From NCBI RefSeq assembly GCF_008831285.2, contig NC_045145.1:17438040-17502039 (forward strand): DNA of 64,000 nucleotides, written 5' to 3'. Each line of letters begins with the position of its first letter. Positions within the stretch are counted from its first letter, which is position 1. Made by a program: the position numbers and the translations under genes. Below, piece after piece: positions 50,717-62,606 of the stretch. Origin of the DNA: Nymphaea colorata (Eukaryota; Streptophyta; Magnoliopsida; Nymphaeales; Nymphaeaceae). The notes beneath the pieces were generated by a model that worked only from the letters and a program-made list of their open reading frames with translations, had not been told where the DNA came from and did no database searches.

Positions 50717-51443
50717 CAATGTTATCCATATAGTACGATACGGACGTGTATCATACGATACGTATCATATAGGTCAAGAAAACTTATATGATACGTGTTC
50801 GAAACACGATACGCATGTGTCTCGCACCTGTATCGCACGATACCGCACCCATAATACACCCCTGTATCTTACGATACAGGGGTAAATTGAAAAAGGGGCC
50901 CGACGGCCCCTTTTTTGCGTCTTATTTTGAAACCTACGCTCCTCTCTCGCTCTCTCTCTCTCTCTTTTCTTATTTCTAAACACTGTAAGAGACATGGGAG
51001 GAAGAGATTTTCTCCATTTGCATCAAGATTTACCAGAGAAGAAACTTTATTTCTCGTTGTGAGAAGTCTCGGGACGGTGGGAAGCTTGGAGAAAGAGGGT
51101 TTTTTTGTTTCTAACACTAAAAAGGTAAGAAATAACTCATTTTTGCTGTCGAATCGTTCATTTCTCTTATTTCTTACATTTATTTGTATGTTTTTACTTG
51201 TTTTGTGAAGATATAATGTCGAATCCTACATGGCAGTGGTGTACAAGGGTGAATCCCAAAGATAGGTTAAGAGTTAATGCAATTATTGTAAGCAAATCAT
51301 ATCATAATAGAGTTTTGCTTGTTGTTTTGGATTTTTTTAGAATTTTTCTGATTTAAATTAAAAAGTTAATTTTTGATACGTTACGATACGGCGTATAGGT
51401 TGGCCCGACCGATACGCGATACGATACAGCAGTGATAACATTG
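50717..51443 (+). mobile_element. hAT-type DNA transposon relic, 727 bp, with intact ends and target duplication
   Basis: The ends are perfect 10-bp inverted repeats (CAATGTTATC and GATAACATTG). They are flanked by a perfect 8-bp duplication, GGTCCAAG, at 50709-50716 and 51444-51451. Both subterminal zones carry many copies of GATACG/CGTATC words in both orientations, the kind of array that transposases bind. At 51216 a frame opens MSNPTWQWCTRVNPKDRLRV, the typical start of a hAT BED-type zinc finger. The expected CNYCKQIIS follows only in another frame, so a 1-nt loss broke it. The rest of the transposase is absent. It must depend on a helper in trans, or be dead. Confidence 0.88.
51216..51316 (+). 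pseudogene. Frameshifted start of a hAT transposase (BED zinc finger)
   Basis: The frame from the ATG gives PTWQWCTRVNPKDRLRV. The next bases, read one frame over, give C-N-Y-C-K-Q-I-I-S. This is the first Cys pair of the BED finger found in plant hAT transposases (W near the start, about 15 residues before C-x2-C). A stop follows at once in the second frame, and no His pair, dimerisation domain or DDE region is present. It lies fully within the 50717-51443 element. Confidence 0.65.
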
Positions 51444-51702
51444 GGTCCAAGATTTTGAATTAGTGTACCACAACCAAAAAATTTCTTGCTCCGCTACTGA
51501 AAGAAGTGGCAAGTAGGGTTTTAGCTAAGCAAGGAAATAAGACCTTCTGAAAATCAACACTAGAGTTTAATAAAAAAAAAAAAAAAGGCTATTAACAGAA
51601 GGACAGTTATGATCAAGGAGAAGGCAAGATCAATGCGACCAGATCAAGAGGCAAGATGCTTCTCACTGCATACAGAAGAAGAGCAGCAGGAACTTTGGTA
51701 CA

Positions 51703-53839
51703 TCAAAAACTGGCAGGGCTGTCATCTAACTGACTCTCGTCTTCTATGTCGACCTCCAAAATCTCCTGATAGAAAGATGAACAGCAGAGTAACTTAAGAC
51801 GATGAAAATAAGAATTAGTATCTTCAGTATGGCACGGACTAAATCTGTATGCCCTATATCAGCACTACCATTTATGTTGATCCAAACATATTTCCATGAG
51901 GGCTTGTCAGGAGTATTGCACGAACATCAGAAGATAATAATTTCTTCCCCTTTTTCCCGAATATAATTATCAAACAGGAAATGACATGAGGAGAAACACT
52001 TGGGTATAGAATTCTAGGCCTCCTCAACTTCTCGACATGGTCATAGACTACTTTCATCAGCTTGAGCAACACTTGCAAAGTTATCACCGTATTTGTCAAA
52101 ACCTTTATTAGTCCGCCGTCGCCGACTAGCTTGACTAGCCAGCTGAGTCGGTCATCTGATCGACTTGTATTTCAAATCCGCAACTAGTTGGTCAGACTAG
52201 TTAACTAATCAGCTCAATCGTTGGTTAACCAACTAATTTCTAAAATATAAATATATATGTGCACTATCATGAGACACATTAAGAAAGAAAAAAATGATGA
52301 ACCAACCATCATGAAAACCACATATATATATAAAGTATAAACCACTACCAATTTAGCTTCCAAGTGAAGCTGTCATATGACACCAGATTTTTTTTTCCCT
52401 TAATACTTGTAGCAAGAAACACATTTTTCGATCAAGTTAGTTCAGGGAAATTAAAACATTTGCCTTTCATACCATGACCTCCTCCTACGATCGGTGTCAG
52501 ATGTTTTAGCGCTTATAAAGCACAACCAAGTGGAAAAACTAATTACAAATATATTTTAACATGATAAGCACATTTACCAATTTAAATTAGCTGAAAGCAC
52601 TTGTTCAGAAAGTGGACCTATTACATTTATTTCCTTTATCCAAGGGAGTGGGAGGAGTACTACCAATAGGCACGGTTCACTTTTCATATACTATATGGTT
52701 TACACTTTACTGTACAAGGATCTCTTATGTACAATATGTTTATCGATATTCTACGTATCGAATGATTTGTTCTAACGTATCGATATGCTTATTGACCTGG
52801 AAAATATCAAAGCGGTCACATGTTAGGATGGTTATTCGTAAGTGGTGGATATATGCGGGTGTCTCAACCATACTCAACAAATCATGTTATCCTTAACTTT
52901 ACTGCAACAAATAAATTAAAGGCAATCTGTGGGAAGAACTAAGAAGGACGTACGGGGATCCGCTGCTTGAGATAAGTGCCAAGCCTTGCGAGAACAGTGG
53001 ACCGTTTGTGCCAAAATCGGCCTTTGAGGCTGAGCTTCACGAAGGGGCCGTCCAATTCAGCGAGCTTTGCCTCACCTGCAAGTCCATTCATGGAAGTGAC
53101 CAGACGAGCAAACAAACCACCAAGACTCAATGGGCAGAACAGAATTCCTGAGGGCTCTCACCCGTCATGCCAACCGAAGTATCAAAGATTTGCTCAAACT
53201 GCGTCAACAAAAAACGCAAATACAAATCTCATCAAATTCATTACCCAATTGGAGCACCAGTTAGACGAGCGTCAATGCGCAAATTCAGATTTCAGAAGCA
53301 AGTGCAATCACTTGCCAACCCCAAAAATTTAGCTCAGGAACGATGGCAGCCAGATTCAGTACTTGTAATCAAAATAAATATCCTGCAACTCTAGCATTCG
53401 AAAGAATTGGTGATGGCAAAGAACATCAGGACGCCAAAAGGAGTTAGAATGGGGAGCGCCAATCAGAGAGAGAGAGAGAGAAAGAGAAAGAGCTTGCCTC
53501 TGATCTAGCATCCTCCAGAACTTGTATCACATTCTCCTCTGTCAGGTCCAGCGGTGTCTGATCAGCGGACGTTGCGTGGGGGAGGAACCTCCGGAGATGT
53601 TCTCCTCTTCTTCCCCAATTCAGGGAAGCAACGCCGGCGGTCATGGTGGTGGTGGCTGCTTCCTCGAGGCGAATGGGCGTCCACATGTTGATTATGGGCC
53701 GAGTGCCGCCGCCGCCGCCTGTTGTGTAGCTCATCAAGGCAGCAAATGGCAGGACATGGGAAGAAGAAGGGGACGACGGAAGAGATCCCGAGACCGAGGG
53801 GACAGCAAGAGGAGCACTACTCCAACCCGGAATAGCCAT
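51703..53839 (-). CDS. Plastid-type protein with a NifU-C-like domain lacking the Cys pair (4 exons, 187 aa)
   Basis: Join 53498-53839, 53162-53198, 52954-53075 and 51703-51765. Exons join in phase, giving TPLDLTEENVIQVLEDARSE + FEQIFDTSVGMTG + EAKLAELDGPFVKLSLKGRF... + EILEVDIEDESQLDDSPASF. LTEENV-x-x-VL-x-x-x-R at the start resembles the NifU C-terminal (Fe-S scaffold) fold. The C-x2-C that holds the cluster in true NFU proteins is absent, so it is unlikely to be a scaffold itself. About 90 N-terminal residues rich in Ser, Ala and Thr with few acids (MAIPGWSSAPLAVPSVSGSL) suggest a plastid transit peptide. I chose the ATG at 53839 for that reason; an upstream in-frame ATG at 53953 would add a Lys/Arg/Pro-rich piece. 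Intron 1 has a GC donor (GAG|GCAAGC); the last intron is 1188 bp. This gene follows CSN6 on the same strand. Function unknown. Confidence 0.85.
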
Positions 53840-55243
53840 ATCTGTCTCTCCTCCTCTCTGTCTCTCTCTTATCCTCGTTGTGCATTTCTTTTTTTCTAGA
53901 GGAGGAGAAGGCGAATTCTTCCTATGGGAATGCGGGTTTGGTTCTGATGGCACGGACCCGAGCTGCTGCCACTGGCACGGGGCCGGTAGGGTGTTTGAAT
54001 CATGTTCTTCCCAATCAGGGTGTAAACCCTTTGGATGAGGATGAGATGCAGCCTTTGCCTAATTGGGATTTTATGCAATTGGGTTCAAATTTAAATTAGG
54101 ATTTGTATCTTAAAACTAAATCCAGATTTAACTAACAATGGATTTGACATTTACATGTAAATGATTCCGTCTTTCTTGAATCCGAATCGGATAATGGATT
54201 CTGTTTCATATGGAGTTGTGAAGGTACGTGCCAAATCAAATTAATTACGGCTTTCTTTACTAGCTTGGGCTAAAAGGTTTCGAATATGGTCAGATAATCG
54301 AATATATCTGATTCAGGCACCTCTCTACTTGGTGTCTTGTTCCTCACCAATGCTTAGACACAGCTTGCATTCTTAATGGGGATTGCTTTACTCAGCAGAG
54401 ATGTTTTTCAGATAATAATAATAACAATAATAATGGTAATAATAACTGGAGCACATTTCGCGGCTTGCTGAGAATGACCTGCGTAGTTGATCAACTTCTT
54501 TTAGACTGATGTTTTTCTTTTTATTCCTTCAGCAATTAAACTTATACCCCATTGTGGATTTTGAATATTGGAAGCCCTTATAGTTCTGCTAAGAACAGAA
54601 TATACAAAAATATGTTCTCGACTAAAGAAAATGGGGTAGGAAGTGGGAAGACCGTTCGGTTTTGCGGATGAAGATATCTTAATCTAATGCTAAAAAGCTC
54701 ATGTACGAGCACTTTTGCTAATTTCTTGCTTGTTATTCAAATTGGCTCGATGCCTATGCAGTTCATTTTGAGACGGTCAAAGCCAGGGTGAATCACAGTA
54801 TGATACGGCGTGTTTTATGTTCAAGCGACTGCTTACATGAGAGAAAAACGAGACTGGACATGGCAAACTGGGCTCCTTTCAACCCGTTTTACTAGCCTTA
54901 CTCAAAACTGCAAAATGTTCCACTGTCACTGCGACAACAGAGGAGTACCTGAATCAGAATAAATGATCAAAATAAACATTTCAGTACTGTAGAATAAAAA
55001 TGAGAGAAATATCCTGTTAGGAGATTTTAACGATGGTAATTGCACTGAGGTTCCTTCACAAAATTTATAAGGAAAGGTGAGAAAATCGAACACGAGGACT
55101 GTTGCTCGATCATAGCCAGTATCTGACGCACAATGCAGCCGCTTCATCCCCTGGTTCATGAGAGAGCATTGGAAAGATCTATAGGCGGTACATGAAAAGG
55201 CCATCGACTAAGTGAAGCTCTTCAGTTATTTTTGCATCAATAA
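53840..55243. other. Spacer between the NifU-C-like and CSN6 genes
   Basis: 53840-53955 is probable leader, with a CT/AG tract. 54060-54330 carries AT-rich words also seen in the TIR element at 35485-35924, and 54413-54445 holds an (AAT)n-like run. 54900-55243 is probably the 3' untranslated region of CSN6. No coding sequence seen. Confidence 0.55.
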
Positions 55244-57758
55244 CTAAAAGAAAGGCGTCCGACCTCCTCGCCTACCCTGTTTGTCATATGCTGTATTGAA
55301 CTTGTCGACAAACTCATTCATAATGCTGCAAAAAATATAATTCAAATCGTTTGTCACCGAATACTAGATACGGAAACACAGTTGCCAAACTGCAGGAATT
55401 AGAATGGCATCACAAACCTTGAACAGTTGGTGACCATAGCAAGGTAAGTCATCAGAAGTGTGTCATTATATTCCTAGACCACAAAACAAATATTAGGGAA
55501 CTCACAAAATAACCACAATCTGGAATTTAAACATCACAAAGGACCACAATATCAGCTAGCAACATAAACCAGACCAAACACGAAATCCCATTGAACAATA
55601 TATAAAGAAAAGATTCATGCATCTCCATCACCTAAACAACCAGGCTACTGGTCTCAACAAAAGAGCTGGGTTCAAAAAGGAAACAGTTGGATTGACAACT
55701 AAATCCCCTTTGAAATCAAGCTGCTCAAACCTTTGCCAAAAAGGTAAAATGAATGACACTCCACATATCTGACTAGAACCTCCTAAATAAATCAATTCAC
55801 ATCAGAACATGTGACAACTAAACACATAGACAAGTCATCCAACAAGAAACAGCTGAGCTGAGAAAGGGTCAGAAAACCTCCACAAAAAGATGGAGATATG
55901 CAGAAGCATGTACCATGAGGAAGTCGTCTTGAAATTTTTCTGACTCAATAGCAGGCAATCTTCTAAGAAGACTTGAAACTTGTCGTAGTAATGAGTTCTC
56001 ATATGGAATCTCACCTGCAATGGAGAGCAAAATAAACACATTAAAGCATCTGTCATTCCAACACATAGCGTTTCAACCAATCCACCGTCAACCCAGAATT
56101 TCATTGGTAAGGTTAAATATTGGTGGATGCCCCAGAATTTCATTGGTAAGGTTAAATATTGGTGGATGCCCTAGCTAGTCCAATCATCAGAGCCTCAAAT
56201 TTTTTGCACTATCATAGTCTTCATCAAAAGTGGATTACCTTTTTGCATAGCCACAAGGAAATGATGAAGAATCCTGACTCTGCCATTCAACATTTTGATG
56301 GCGCTATGAATGCCGGTAAGATGAGCTGCCACTGAAGCTCAAGACAAAATGTAAGCACAATCTTCTCTAACTCAAACTTCAACTAGAGAGAGGAAAATAA
56401 GAAGTGGAGGGACAACTCTCACATTGAGTTGCAGCAGATCCTCCATCAGAAGGCTTAAGATGTGCAACATGATCCACCGATATTCTCTCCGCCTCTACAG
56501 TCTGAAGGAACCACAAAAACCATTCAGAATCTATAATTATTAATTAATCAGTTAATAACACAAATATCAGACTAGACCAACCTCGATAGTGTAATTTGAT
56601 CTGACAAAGATCAACTGGGGAATACCATCTATGACATGCAATTCTGCAGCAGAAAGAATGCCACATCATTCTAGAAGCAATTTAGAAGCCTGTTAACATA
56701 AGTAGTAAAGTAATGAACTCAAAACACAAAAATCAGTGAAAGTAATGAACCAAAAAAAAAAAAAAACAATGCTCCAAAAAGACTAAGCTGCTTAACGTGC
56801 GAATTTACAAAGCAATCTTGCAACAGACGAGTAAAAGATTTTAAGCTTCCTAATCAATGTAACAGCATTATTTTTTAGAGTATGCAAGCTGAGAGCAGTC
56901 ACCTAAGCTCGCATTGAGTTGGGGACAGAAGCGCAGGTATGGGTATGGCCGTATGGGAGTACTCTTCTTCTTCACTTTCTTTCTTTTGTTTGTTTCTTCT
57001 TCTTCTTCTTCTTCCTTACTGTCACTTACCTTCTCATTTTCATCATAAGTGGAGTTTCATATACTCAAGTAGTCAGGTTTGTTTAAGTAGCACCTGGTGT
57101 TCCTTCAAATGGCTTAAGAACAACGAATTTATTTTAATCAATAGGTTATTGAAGTGACATGCATGCCTTCAACAAAGTGAAGAAGCATGGCTATTAGACT
57201 CATCATTCAAGCTGGACAACATGCACAAGAAGGTTATAAACTTAATAACTACCGAGCATATCTTTCAACATGCTCCATGGAAGAGTGTGAATCCTATATA
57301 CAACTATCAGGGGGACCTGGGTCATAGGCATCGAGGGACATGCTAGCCTACAAACTACTCTATCACACTAACACCAGGTTAATGATGCCCAAGGTTTCTG
57401 GTTGGCAACATCATTGCTCACAGATAACACCATAATTAGATCACAGTCTTTATACTCCAGGGTTCAAGATCAGATGTGGAATTGCAACTCGTGCTTGGAA
57501 GGTTTCTAGACAAGGTTATGAGCAGTAGCAAATATACTATTTTGGCATACACATCCAGGATAAAAGACTGTGCAAGGAGAGATCTAAATTGCAGTACCTT
57601 CTCCTGATTAACACAGATGAACCAGTAAATGGAGTACAATTTAACTTACAGTACAGGATAGAAAGGGCACAAGTAATTGGCTATACAGATTCATTAATGG
57701 GAAAGATCAAGTGCAACAAGACCAATTATCATGGAAGGAAAAATTAAAATCACAAAAC

Positions 57759-57857
<99 letters not shown>

Positions 57858-60521
57858 ATAATGAAAGGTCTTAGAGGTATATACATACCACTCTCGTATA
57901 TGATTATGGGCAAGTCCTTTTGGGCATGATTAATCGCAGGATTTAAAACCACATACACTGGACTTTCGTTGATATCCATCAGCTGGCCAACAGAATGAGG
58001 CATAATCAATCAAAAGACATGGACAAAAAATGGGAAGAAGTCAAACTTGATACGAGAACTACCCAACAATTTCTAGTCCAAATGCCACTCTCCAACGTAT
58101 ATGAACCAAAGATATAAATGATATGTTCATTAACAGAAAACAGAAGTAACATTCGAAAAAATTACAAACTTCAACCTACATTTAGTAAAACATGAAACAA
58201 ACTAAGAAAACATAGGCAGGGCCAATGTTTTTTAAGCTTATGAAGATAGCATAATACAGGCATACACTGTGAAAAGGTAACTGCAACAAGTCTTATTATC
58301 CCTATGTTAGCCTGTTGATTCAAATTTAATCCAAAAAGTGAACTGTTAATTTGCTAATATAACAGAAGAGCAGAAACATGCCTGTGATGTGATCATGCTT
58401 TTGTGAGGCATCAGTATCATGTAAGAACCAAACATGCTTATAAATCAATCCTTGAATGTTCTGTTGTTAGAATTCCTGCACCTCCAAACACTCCTCTAAT
58501 AAAGGCAGCTGAAAACCTCAATAAATAGTTCAAGAAGGGATGTCCATGTTTCAACATAATGTCAATTTCTAGGTTTATACATATTACATGTGGTCTCTTA
58601 TTCTCAGTTCTTTATGGAAGTCATATTGGAAAATTTCACAAAAAGAGCTGTATCCCCAGATTTGCAGCTACGTCTATTTAAGAAAATAGCATTTATGAAC
58701 AAAGAAAGAAAAAAAATATTCCTATCTCATTAAGTAAGTTGTATCTCTTAAATGGGCATTGGGCACCAAGAATATCTTGGTCAATATTTTAATCTTATTC
58801 TTCACTCTTCAGCATAAATCATTAACCGATGAACTAAGCTAATAAGAGGTCTAAGATGTTTACAAGTTTAGTTATTAGAAAACAAGAGAAAGAAAATGCA
58901 GAAGGCTAAAAAAGCAACAAAAGGAGCACTTGGAATTGGATTATATAAACAAAAAGGAAGTCCTTAATCTTACAGCTTTGTGAATTTGCATATCACTTTC
59001 TTGTGCATCGCTTCCAGTTGAGTACCAACCGAGTATATAATAGTTTGGGAAAACCTTTTTATCTGGATCACAGAAGGAAAGCAAGTAACTATTGTTTCAT
59101 GCTGAACCGAAACACAACCAGAAACGATAGAATAACATCATGGACTATCCACACAAAAGTACGACTGAAGTACTGGGGGACTATCCTCAATACATAGCTC
59201 ATGACCTGCCTAATAAGCCCCTTCAGCTGAACTAATCCGTACACATTCAGTTTGGGCCACTCAATCCAATGCCTAAAGGCAGATTGGTTTTATATTGAAC
59301 ACACAGTTTCCCTACTTTTAGATGTGAGGTTGTTTTGGAAACAAATGGAATTCACAAAATTGAACCAAGCGAATCGAAACTATTTAGGAACCTACCACAT
59401 CAGGAAACAAATCCTTTAGATGATGGTCAATATCTTAAGGTAACTGCAACCAACCGCAAGAAAAACGAGTGGGAAAAGTAGGAGAAAGCAATCCCTTCTC
59501 GTATACTACTTCGGTAAACTACCTTGAATCTTCCATTTGAGAATCAGAACCTCTGACCATGGAATTGGGTTGCATCCATATCACTCACGCCGAAGAAAGG
59601 CATAAAACATGGAACAAGCAAATTCATCTCCCAAAAGAATGCCAGCATCTTTAGAACGAAATGCTGAGTCCATTTCCACACTTTTCCTTCTCTAGGTTAC
59701 TGAAATACAAGGAATTAAACACGTTTACGGTTCTAGAAATGTCGATATATATTCTCCACCTTTTCTCGTTAGAAAGTGCAACACAATAACGACAGGATAA
59801 GACCAATATCGTCTCATCGGAAGAAAAAGAAAAGAAGCGTTAAATTGTAACTATTACCCTTCCATCAGGAAGAAACTCGCGTAGCATCGAGGGAATAATC
59901 TCCTCATTTCATACAAAGGGCACCCCATTTTTTCCCTTCTATTGGCAAGCTGGTCTTAAGCAGAATCCTACCAAATTATTACAAGAGACGCAATCCGGCA
60001 ATCAGACCATTGCTTTTCTTCAATTTAAACTTGAAGCTGTCTCAAGACCATCCCCTAACCAGGCGTATCAAACGTTTCTTGAAATATCGGAAGAACCACA
60101 TAACTAAAGGGTTGTATAATCAATTTCAGCGAATACCATTTTTAAGTCCAGACAACACGAAGAACTCCAACGAATTAATCGAGCAGAGAATTCTTATCAA
60201 CGAAGAAAAGAGTCGGACACTTCGAGTGCACACAATGAACCAGACGAGAAAGGGCAGAAAGGGGAGAGAGATACATTGCTCCTGCTTCTTGTCGAGGAAG
60301 GCCCGGTCAAGGGTTTCGGTGGAGGCGTCGTAAAGAAGCTCGAAGCTGTTGAAGATCTCGACGGTGCGGCCCCTTTGGACGCCGATGACGCACCCGAACA
60401 CCCTCGGGGCGGCGTTTCCCTGCGCTGCACTCTGCGACTTAACGCGCGTGTAGTGATCGGAGATGTTCACGATCACCAGCGGGTGCAGCTTGAAGGTCAG
60501 CCCGCTGCTCGATGTCGACAT
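55244..60521 (-). CDS. CSN6: COP9 signalosome complex subunit 6 (9 exons, 300 aa)
   Basis: Exons: 60275-60521, 58974-59062, 57889-57982, 56582-56643, 56423-56501, 56239-56331, 55914-56014, 55418-55473 and 55244-55325. All introns are GT-AG and all phases close. The protein starts MSTSSSGLTFKLHPLVIVNI and contains the family blocks VQRGRTVEIFNSFELLYD, YILGWYSTGSDAQESDMQIH, MDINESPVYVVLNPAINH, ERISVDHVAHLKPSDGGS, ENSLLRQVSSLLRRLPAIES and MNEFVDKFNTAYDKQGRRGG. It is an MPN-domain protein (about residues 10-145). Where an active deneddylase has H-x-H...D, it has GWYSTGSDAQESD, so it is the catalytically dead partner of CSN5 in the nuclear complex that removes NEDD8 from cullins. Arabidopsis CSN6 is about 317 aa. 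The in-frame ATG at 60545 would add eight residues; I prefer 60521 by homology. Confidence 0.97.
56092..56169. repeat. Perfect 39-bp tandem duplication in a CSN6 intron
   Basis: Two identical adjacent copies start CCCAGAATTTCATTGGTAAG (56092 and 56131). They lie inside the 224-bp intron between exons 6 and 7. Identity over the whole unit means it is recent, or corrected, or an assembly artefact. Confidence 0.95.
57758..57857. repeat. (TA)n(TG)n compound microsatellite in a CSN6 intron
   Basis: About 24 nt of AT repeats run into about 75 nt of uninterrupted TG repeats, 30 bp downstream (in transcript direction) of exon 3. Long TG tracts can adopt Z-DNA and are highly length-variable. Confidence 0.97.
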
Positions 60522-62606
60522 TGTCGCCTGCACCAACAGCAGCACGAGTAAAACCTAACTCCTTCCCACCACCTTTCGATTTCCTTCCCTTTCTTCTTCC
60601 CCTTTCCTTGAATTCCTTCCCTCAATCTCTTCAGCTACCACTGACACGGATTGAGGAGAACCTGTTCCTCCCCACCTCCCTTCTCCCTCACTCTCTCTCA
60701 CCCTCCCTCTCTCTCTGTACCGACGCTTACTACTAAGAGGGGGACTCTTTTAACTCCTTACAGGGGCACCACCTTCCATGGAGCTAAGTGCAGACAGACG
60801 GACGGGATTCAGAACCATCACGTACTTGGAGAACAGTATTCAAACTTTGGTCTAGTTAAAATTTGCAAAACCTTTAGCCTTATGTTACTCGGGTCCGATG
60901 TTAGTGGGTTCTCACAACTGAGTCCAGACCATGACCGGAGAGCGATGAGGTTTCAGTGTGGCACACCCAGTTTTCGGTACATGGATCCCGATTCTATATG
61001 CAAACCGAGATTTGATTGGATCGCTAGTCTTCGCTAAAAGTTAAGGACATGGATTCCGCAATGTTCGAATGGAAAATGAAGATAAGGTGGCTACCCATTT
61101 CACCTAGTTGTGTTATTGTTCAGCAATCAGAGATTTTCATCGTTTTAAAGAGCATAGCATAGCTAATAAGGTTGGCGGGTCAGTGAGAGCTTGTTGTGTT
61201 ATTGTTCAGCAAACAGAGCTTTTCATCGCTCCAAAAAACATTGTGTAACTTGGGCCGGCCAGAGACCGATCAATTTGATTCTTATAAGTGTTACTCTTTT
61301 GAACTATAACAGATGGTAAGCCATACTCTAGAATTGAAAAACGTAATTATAAATTTATTGGATCCCAATGCAGCTCTAAACCTCATAAGCATAGAAAGAA
61401 AAAGGGGCTTCAGCTTCTCATTTGGGTCGTAACGGATACTTTTGGTATACTAAATGTGCCGTCCTAGTTGTTAGTTGACTGTTAGACACTTGGTCAGTCT
61501 GGGTAAGTAGGTCTTTCAGTTGGTCTTGAGTCCGGAGTCATGTTAGCGGGTTAACTTAAATGGACCCAGCCTACGGGTTGGGTGGTAGAGTCTAACCCAC
61601 CCGGCACCATACCAGTATAAATCAGAACAGGGATTAAACACTAACATAAATGGAATCACCCTGTTTTTAGTGAAGGCTGGGCTTTCACCGAAAGGAGGTG
61701 TACGCGGGTTGCTCTGTCAGTGTGGAGACAACAGTGACACACGCAACAGGTGACCTAACAGTGGTAAGGCATAGTGTTGCACGTACACCTTGATAAATCC
61801 AAAGCAAAGAAGGGTGGGCTATTAGCCATGAGGTTTTACTGTAATGGTTTTCCAAACAAAGATTAGATCACAGCACATGGAGCATTCCCCCGATGCTTAT
61901 GAAAATGATCCCCTGATTCCACATCTCCAGGAGATGCCAATCAAACTTTTGATCACCTACAAAATTCACAGATCAGAGAAGAGACTAGCTTAGGAAATGC
62001 TACAAGGAATCACAAATGCATGTCTTCCATCACTTTTCATTTGTATGCAGGTTGAACACCAACAAATATATGGCCAAGGTGCTACTTCATCTTCACAAGG
62101 TCACCATTAGTGATTTGATATGAAATTGCCTGCGGTTATGGAGCTAAAAGCCTACCATCCTTTTATTCAGGCTCTGACCCAGTTCTGGACCCTAAAGAGA
62201 AGGGGCATCATTAGCTGAAACAGTTTACACTCGTACCGTGAAGGCTAAGATCGAACCACTAGGCCATTTTAGCAACTGGGATAACATCCACCAAGGCAAA
62301 GCTACTCTAATGAACAACGTACTGTACCGTACTCATATACCATATCTGGCTTCTCCAACTTCAATTGGAGTACTGGTCTATGGTGCCCTTAGTTAAAAGA
62401 GGGCGAACATATGATGGAAGAGCACCAAAGAGATCCAAAAAGATATTTACATTGCACATGTCAAAACAGAAGACGGTTGACAGCCCAAAAGAAATTGAAT
62501 TGATAGACAAATTTGAAGCTGATCGGCAATGAGATTTTTGGAAATCTACCGCCCCACGCCAACCAAACCTAACAAAAGTATACTAATAGATATGAAGGAT
62601 TAGCAT
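60522..62606. other. CSN6 upstream region and spacer
   Basis: 60546-60740 is CT-rich leader/promoter sequence of CSN6. 61107-61240 has a diverged direct repeat (two about 45-bp copies spaced 86 bp apart, both with GTTGTGTTATTGTTCAGCAA). 61440-61800 is GC-richer repeat-like sequence (GGTTGGGTGGTAGAG, GTACGCGGGTTGCTC). 61860-62606 likely includes the 3' untranslated region of the phosphatase gene. No further gene seen. Confidence 0.55.

Larger units (their letters stand above)
45907..51702. other. Spacer with nested transposon remains
   Basis: Apart from the GC-rich promoter patch at 46380-46600 there is no recognisable gene. It contains hAT-type insertions at 47856-48001 and 50717-51443, a 68-bp tandem duplication at 48679-48814, a (TA)n run at 48821-48842, and degenerate repeat ends with the words GCGGCGGAGTCAGAAATT (47683) and TTGCTCCGCTACTGA (near 51487). 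A 106-codon minus-strand frame at 48006-48326 has no family I know. Confidence 0.6.

Noticed and set aside
50915-51208. 97-codon plus-strand frame inside the hAT element
   Set aside because: It comes from a CT tract and is not transposase-like. The real transposase start is at 51216.
57707-58009. Frames on both strands rich in TH/VC/YI repeats
   Set aside because: They are translations of the TA/TG microsatellite, except for the true CSN6 exon 3 within the minus-strand frame.
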